64,000 bases of DNA. Source: Oscillospiraceae bacterium (lineage in GTDB: Bacteria; Bacillota; Clostridia; Oscillospirales; Acutalibacteraceae). Shown here in pieces: positions 60,407-64,000 of this stretch (positions are counted from its first letter, which is position 1; the number at the start of each line of letters is the position of its first letter). The stretch spans positions 1 through 64,000 of the forward strand of contig CACYHA010000003.1 of assembly GCA_902774035.1 (NCBI GenBank). Direction: 5' to 3'. Under the pieces are notes generated by a model, which ran no database searches, was not told the DNA's origin, and worked only from the letters and a program-made list of their open reading frames with translations. The position numbers were made by a program, and so were the translations under genes.

Positions 60407-62284
60407 ATGGCAAAAAAACAATTCAAAGCGGAATCCAAAAAGCTGCTCGACATGATGATCCATTCGATCTATACGAACAAGGACATTTTCCTTCGCGAGC
60501 TGATCTCGAATGCCAGCGATGCGCTGGACAAGCTCTATTATCATTCGCTCAGTGAGGACGTTTCCGGCCTTTCGCGCGCGGATTACAGGATCGAGCTTGC
60601 TGTCGATAAGGACGCGCGTACATTGACCGTCAGCGACAACGGCTGCGGTATGAGCGATAAAGAGCTGGAAAGCAATCTCGGCACCATCGCGCGCAGCGGA
60701 TCTCTCGATTTCAAAGACGGTCTGGAAAACAAATCCGATGTGGAGATCATCGGCCAGTTCGGCGTCGGTTTTTATTCTGCGTTTATGGTGGCCGACAAAG
60801 TGACGGTCGTCAGCCGTGTGCACGGCAGCGACGACGCCTTTGTCTGGGAGTCCTCCGGTGCGGACGGTTATACGCTGAAGCCTGCGGAAAAGGCGGCAGC
60901 CGGAACGACCATTACGCTGCACATCAAAGAAGACACCGACGATGAAAAATACAGTCAGTATCTGGATACGTATAAGATCCGCGAGATCGTTTCAAAATAT
61001 TCCGATTATATCCGTTATCCGATCATGATGGATATCGAATCACAGAAGCTCAAAGAGGGCACTGAGGACGAATATGAGACCGTGATCGAGCCGACCCAGC
61101 TCAACTCCATGGTTCCCCTCTGGCGCAAAAACAAGAACGAGATCTCGAAAGAGGACTATGATAATTTCTATCAGTCCAAATATTACGATTATGAAGCGCC
61201 GGTACTCACGATCCATTCCAAAACGGAAGGTCAGGTCACGTATGACGCGCTGTTGTATGTTCCGTCTCATGCAGCCTATGATTATTACACCAAAAACTTT
61301 GAAAAGGGTCTGCAGCTTTACACGAACGGCGTTCTGATTATGGATAAGTGTGCGGATCTTTTGCCCGATCATTTCTCCTTTGTCAAGGGTCTGGTTGATT
61401 CCGCCGATCTGACGCTGAACATCTCCCGTGAAACCCTACAGCAGGATCATCTGCTCAAGATCATTGCAAAGAATCTGGAGAAGAAGATCAAATCCGAGCT
61501 GGAAAAGCTGCTCAAAAACGACCGCGAGGCTTATGAAAAGTTCTTTAAGGCCTTCGGTCTGCAGCTCAAATTCGGCGTCTACAACAGCTTCGGCGCCCAC
61601 AAGGATATCCTCAAAGACCTGCTGCTGTTTTATTCGTCCTCCGAGAAAAAGCTCGTGACGCTTGCGGAATATGTTTCCCGCATGAAAGAGGAGCAAAAGA
61701 CGATCTATTATGCGCCCGGAGAAACCACCGATAAAATCGACATGCTGCCCCAGGCGGACGCTGTGAAGAGCAAGGGCTTCGAGATCCTTTATCTGACCGA
61801 CGATGTTGATGAGTTTGCGCTGCAGATGCTGCGGGAATACGACGGAAAATCCTTCACAAACATCTGTGCCGACCAGTTGGATCTTGACAGCGATGACGAA
61901 AAAAAGGCACTGGAAGGCGAAAATGAAGCCAATAAGGACCTGCTTTCCTTTATGAAAGACTGCCTCGGCGAAGCTGTGAGCGCCGTTCGTTTCACCAACA
62001 AGCTGAAAAATTACGCGGTCTGTCTGACCAGCGAAGGCGCACTTTCGCTGGAGATGGAAAAAGCGCTCAACCAGATGCCGAACGCGCAGGGAATGAAGGC
62101 ACAGCTTGTGATGGAGATCAACCTGGCGCATCCCGTTGCGGAAAAGCTGAAAACGCTCTATGTGACCGATCAGGAAAAGCTGAGGGATTACGCGAAGCTC
62201 CTTTATGCGCAGGGCTGTCTCATCAGCGGAAAGAGCATCGACGATCCGGCGGAACTCAGCCGTCTGATCTGCGATCTTATGTAA
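60407..62284 (+). CDS. htpG: Molecular chaperone HtpG (Hsp90)
   Basis: ATP-dependent Hsp90 chaperone, 625 residues, acting as a dimer in the cytosol. The N-terminal GHKL ATPase shows FLRELISNASDALDKL, DNGCGMSDKEL and GQFGVGFYSAFMVADKV; the middle domain has the catalytic Arg region in NISRETLQQD. ATG 60407 is chosen with AGGTGA a few bases upstream; a further 20 upstream in-frame residues start inside the leader just after CIRCE. Heat-shock control by HrcA is directly indicated by the operator. Confidence 0.96.
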   Translation: MAKKQFKAESKKLLDMMIHSIYTNKDIFLRELISNASDALDKLYYHSLSEDVSGLSRADYRIELAVDKDARTLTVSDNGCGMSDKELESNLGTIARSGSLDFKDGLENKSDVEIIGQFGVGFYSAFMVADKVTVVSRVHGSDDAFVWESSGADGYTLKPAEKAAAGTTITLHIKEDTDDEKYSQYLDTYKIREIVSKYSDYIRYPIMMDIESQKLKEGTEDEYETVIEPTQLNSMVPLWRKNKNEISKEDYDNFYQSKYYDYEAPVLTIHSKTEGQVTYDALLYVPSHAAYDYYTKNFEKGLQLYTNGVLIMDKCADLLPDHFSFVKGLVDSADLTLNISRETLQQDHLLKIIAKNLEKKIKSELEKLLKNDREAYEKFFKAFGLQLKFGVYNSFGAHKDILKDLLLFYSSSEKKLVTLAEYVSRMKEEQKTIYYAPGETTDKIDMLPQADAVKSKGFEILYLTDDVDEFALQMLREYDGKSFTNICADQLDLDSDDEKKALEGENEANKDLLSFMKDCLGEAVSAVRFTNKLKNYAVCLTSEGALSLEMEKALNQMPNAQGMKAQLVMEINLAHPVAEKLKTLYVTDQEKLRDYAKLLYAQGCLISGKSIDDPAELSRLICDLM

Positions 62285-62311
62285 ACAGAAGATGCAACAG
62301 CCCCACAAGAA

Positions 62312-62344
62312 AACCGCACAGTCCGTTTGCCGGACTGTGCGGTT
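62312..62344. terminator. Convergent terminator
   Basis: AACCGCACAGTCCG with a 5-base loop and its perfect complement (14 bp). It lies between two converging genes; A-rich sequence on the left serves the minus strand. Confidence 0.75.
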
Positions 62345-62359
62345 AAGTTTTGTTGAAAG

Positions 62360-62827
62360 TTATGCGGAACGGAATTCGTTCGCGGTGTTGATGACGTTGA
62401 TGGAGATCCGGATCATGTGGATCATGGTTTTGAGTGCGCAGATCACAGTGTCAAACGCTGTAACATTGGAGCTGCTGGCCGACCAGGATGCAGTCAGATA
62501 CGTGATGGTGCCGACATAGATCTCATCACCGGGGAAAACGTCTTTGCCGTTCTCGTCTTTCCAGCAACGGAAGTTTTTGCCGATGGCGATCGGATAGTCT
62601 TCCGAAACTCTGCAGTAGCCCGGGCCGTCGAACATGACGGTGGTGGCCGGCATATACATTGTTTTTGCGTCGCCGCTCTGATAAACGATGCCGTAAGCCT
62701 TCGGATCCTCCAGCTCGAGACCGAATTCTTCGCTCAGGGTATCTTTGATCTCATCGGCGAACACGGCGGGCGTAAGCGTAAAGCACAGGCAAAGCAGTGC
62801 AAGCAGGACAGAAATGACTTTTTTCAT
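62360..62827 (-). CDS. Small exported protein of unknown function
   Basis: 155 residues with a clear signal peptide (MKKVISVLLALLCLCFTLTPAVFA, cleavage after about residue 24). The mature part has about 85 residues with strand-like segments (GYCRVSEDYPIAIG, GDEIYVGTITY), then a hydrophobic, weakly amphipathic helix near the C-terminus (FDTVICALKTMIHMIRISIN) and a short polar end. No known family recognised. AAGGAGG lies 7 bases before the ATG, but this site is within a perfect inverted repeat (62836-62863). Converges on htpG. Confidence 0.75.
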   Translation of the reverse strand: MKKVISVLLALLCLCFTLTPAVFADEIKDTLSEEFGLELEDPKAYGIVYQSGDAKTMYMPATTVMFDGPGYCRVSEDYPIAIGKNFRCWKDENGKDVFPGDEIYVGTITYLTASWSASSSNVTAFDTVICALKTMIHMIRISINVINTANEFRSA

Positions 62828-62835
62828 GAAAGAAC

Positions 62836-62869
62836 CTCCTTGAAACTTTAATCTTTCAAGGAGATTATA
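62836..62869 (-). promoter_or_regulatory. Inverted repeat over the ribosome site, with -10 element
   Basis: CTCCTTGAAA (62836-62845) and TTTCAAGGAG (62854-62863) pair perfectly around 8 bases; in the minus-strand transcript the 3' arm contains the AAGGAGG site of the small exported protein. A TATAAT -10 (62864-62869) adjoins it, but I find no good -35. Confidence 0.5.
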
Positions 62870-63011
62870 CTCTTTTCATTTTCAGTTATAATTCGATATA
62901 AGAAAAAAGATAAAGAATCATGAAAAAAAGTTGACTATTTTTTTTGCTGTCCGTTAAAATTCATCATTCGTTCATCAAGTCGACAAACAAACAACATGAT
63001 TGAAGCCGGCG

Positions 63012-64000
63012 TTAAAACGGATAATCGGACAGCGCACGAAACACATAGCCCTCGTCCCGTGCCCGGTCAATGATCTCGCCGAGAGCTTGTGCGTTGTCCT
63101 TTGAGACCGCGTGCAGCAAAATGACGGCGCCGGGGTGCAGCCTTTCCGTCACGGTCTTCACAGCGTTTTCTTTGCCTTGCTGGTTGTTTACGTCCCAGTC
63201 GTTGTAGGCAACGGACCAGAACACGCTGCAATATCCCAGTGACTGCACGAGGTCGAGCGCACTTTCGCTGTATTCTCCTGCCGGAAAGCGGAAGAATTTT
63301 GCGCAGTAGCCGAAATCGGTGCGCAGCTCATTCTCGGTGCGTTCGATCTCATCCTTCATTTGCGTGCGGGAAATGGTCGGAAACGAGGGGTGCGTGTCGG
63401 AATGGTTGCCGACGATGTGCCCTTCGCGGATCATGCGCGCGATCAGTTCCGGCTGGGAACAGATATGGTCTCTCGTGCAGAAAAATGCGGCAGGCACCTG
63501 CTTTTCCTTCAGCGTGTCAAGAATCACGCTTGTCAGGTTTTCATATTCATAGCCGCAGTCGAATGTCAGATAGAGCACCTGCTCCGTGCTCTTGCGGTCA
63601 AGCGTCAGCGCGCCGAATTTGTCGAACGTGTCCTGGAACGCAATTACCGTGGGATGTGCCTTTCCGTTGGCGGCAGGGCCGTGGGAATGCCCCATTTTCT
63701 GTGTGGAAAGCCCGCGGCTGTTCTCCGGATCGTTGACGGTATAATGCACTTCATCGAGCGCGACAAGACCTGTCGGAAGGCTGCCCCCGGCGGCGCCTTT
63801 TAGAATGCCGCCGAAGGCCACGGGCATCGACTCCGTCAGCACCGGGACCTGCGTCGGCTTTTCCATCGCTTCGGCGTCGTCCGAGCTTTCTTCCTCGCGT
63901 TTGTCGGTCGGCTCTGCGCTTCCTCCCTGCGAGCCGTTGCGTGTGCTCTGCAGTTCAGAGGACGGAACTCCCTCCAGCAGCCGGTCGTCCCTGCAGGCGC
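63012..64000 (-). CDS. pdaA: PdaA-like polysaccharide deacetylase lipoprotein (5' end outside window)
   Basis: C-terminal part of a NodB-fold (CE4) deacetylase. Matches PdaA, which deacetylates muramic acid during delta-lactam formation in spore cortex: LTFDCGYEYENL (motif 1), GNHSDTHP (metal His pair), FRFPAGEYSESAL, VFWSVAYNDWDVNNQQGK and HPGAVILLHAVSKDNA. The frame stays open to the window edge; an Ala-Cys near 63993-63998 followed by a polar, acidic linker could be a lipoprotein cleavage site, so perhaps only the signal peptide is missing. The CE4 metal Asp of TFDD is Cys here; PdaA has Asn at this place. Spore cortex or vegetative wall function cannot be separated. Confidence 0.85.
   Translation of the reverse strand, partial: ACRDDRLLEGVPSSELQSTRNGSQGGSAEPTDKREEESSDDAEAMEKPTQVPVLTESMPVAFGGILKGAAGGSLPTGLVALDEVHYTVNDPENSRGLSTQKMGHSHGPAANGKAHPTVIAFQDTFDKFGALTLDRKSTEQVLYLTFDCGYEYENLTSVILDTLKEKQVPAAFFCTRDHICSQPELIARMIREGHIVGNHSDTHPSFPTISRTQMKDEIERTENELRTDFGYCAKFFRFPAGEYSESALDLVQSLGYCSVFWSVAYNDWDVNNQQGKENAVKTVTERLHPGAVILLHAVSKDNAQALGEIIDRARDEGYVFRALSDYPF

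Noticed and set aside
62931..62960. TTGACT-N18-TAAAAT promoter-like pair on the plus strand
   Set aside because: No plus-strand gene or structured RNA follows; the region is AT-rich and the next genes are on the minus strand. Chance match is likely.

Overview
The window looks like the chromosome of a Gram-positive anaerobic member of the Clostridia, most likely an uncultured gut-type Oscillospirales/Ruminococcaceae relative. The evidence is a frr-uppS-cdsA-dxr-rseP-ispG-polC block, a low-GC-Gram-positive PolC replicase, an Rnf complex in the rnfCDGEAB order, strong SigA promoters (TTGACA-N17-TATAAT), AGGAGG ribosome sites, a CIRCE operator, and large secreted InlB-repeat/Cys-rich surface proteins. 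GC content is moderately high. I saw no tRNA or rRNA genes, CRISPR arrays, phage genes or transposases. Both edges cut genes: a surface protein on the left and a PdaA-type deacetylase lipoprotein on the right.

Layout. 1-5.2 kb: end of an InlB-repeat surface protein, a GNAT acetyltransferase, a secreted GH5 glycosidase, and an overlooked 52-codon gene on the minus strand with its own near-consensus promoter. 5.2-10.4 kb (minus): iron alcohol dehydrogenase, then M16 peptidase-proB-proA-membrane protein. 10.5-15.0 kb: YjdF-like membrane protein, GPH sugar symporter, exported propeller-like protein and a 76-residue protein. 15.1-25.9 kb: a tightly packed operon of FGGY kinase, FucI/AraA-like isomerase, MtnK-type kinase, sugar nucleotidyltransferase, two B12-binding radical SAM enzymes, a DPM1-like GT2 with a membrane anchor, and two polytopic membrane proteins. 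26-36 kb: frr, uppS, cdsA, dxr, rseP, DUF3784, ispG and polC, coupling isoprenoid and lipid synthesis with replication. 36-42.9 kb: two RNA methyltransferase-type genes, an anchored protein, a Thr-rich lipoprotein, a thioredoxin-reductase-like flavoprotein, an MFS transporter and a signal-less lipase. 43.2-52.8 kb: one 3198-codon secreted subtilisin. 53-60 kb: apbE, NusG_II protein, Gx/HepS1 protein and the rnfCDGEAB operon. 60-64 kb: a perfect cloverleaf-shaped repeat, CIRCE-controlled htpG, a small exported protein and the pdaA-like gene.

How the genes work together. ApbE would attach FMN to RnfG/RnfD, and Rnf would couple ferredoxin oxidation to NAD reduction and ion pumping. Dxr and IspG (MEP pathway) feed UppS, whose polyprenyl phosphate is the natural carrier for the GT2 in the neighbouring operon. 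That operon reads as a route from a sugar 1-phosphate (MtnK-type kinase) to an NDP-sugar to a lipid-linked sugar to an extracellular glycan, with radical chemistry in the middle. I regard it as the best candidate for an undescribed system. Other items that stand out are a PolC with no proofreading exonuclease domain, the cloverleaf at 60131-60214, the 52-codon gene, and a CxxC-plus-amphipathic-helix tail shared by two giant surface proteins.
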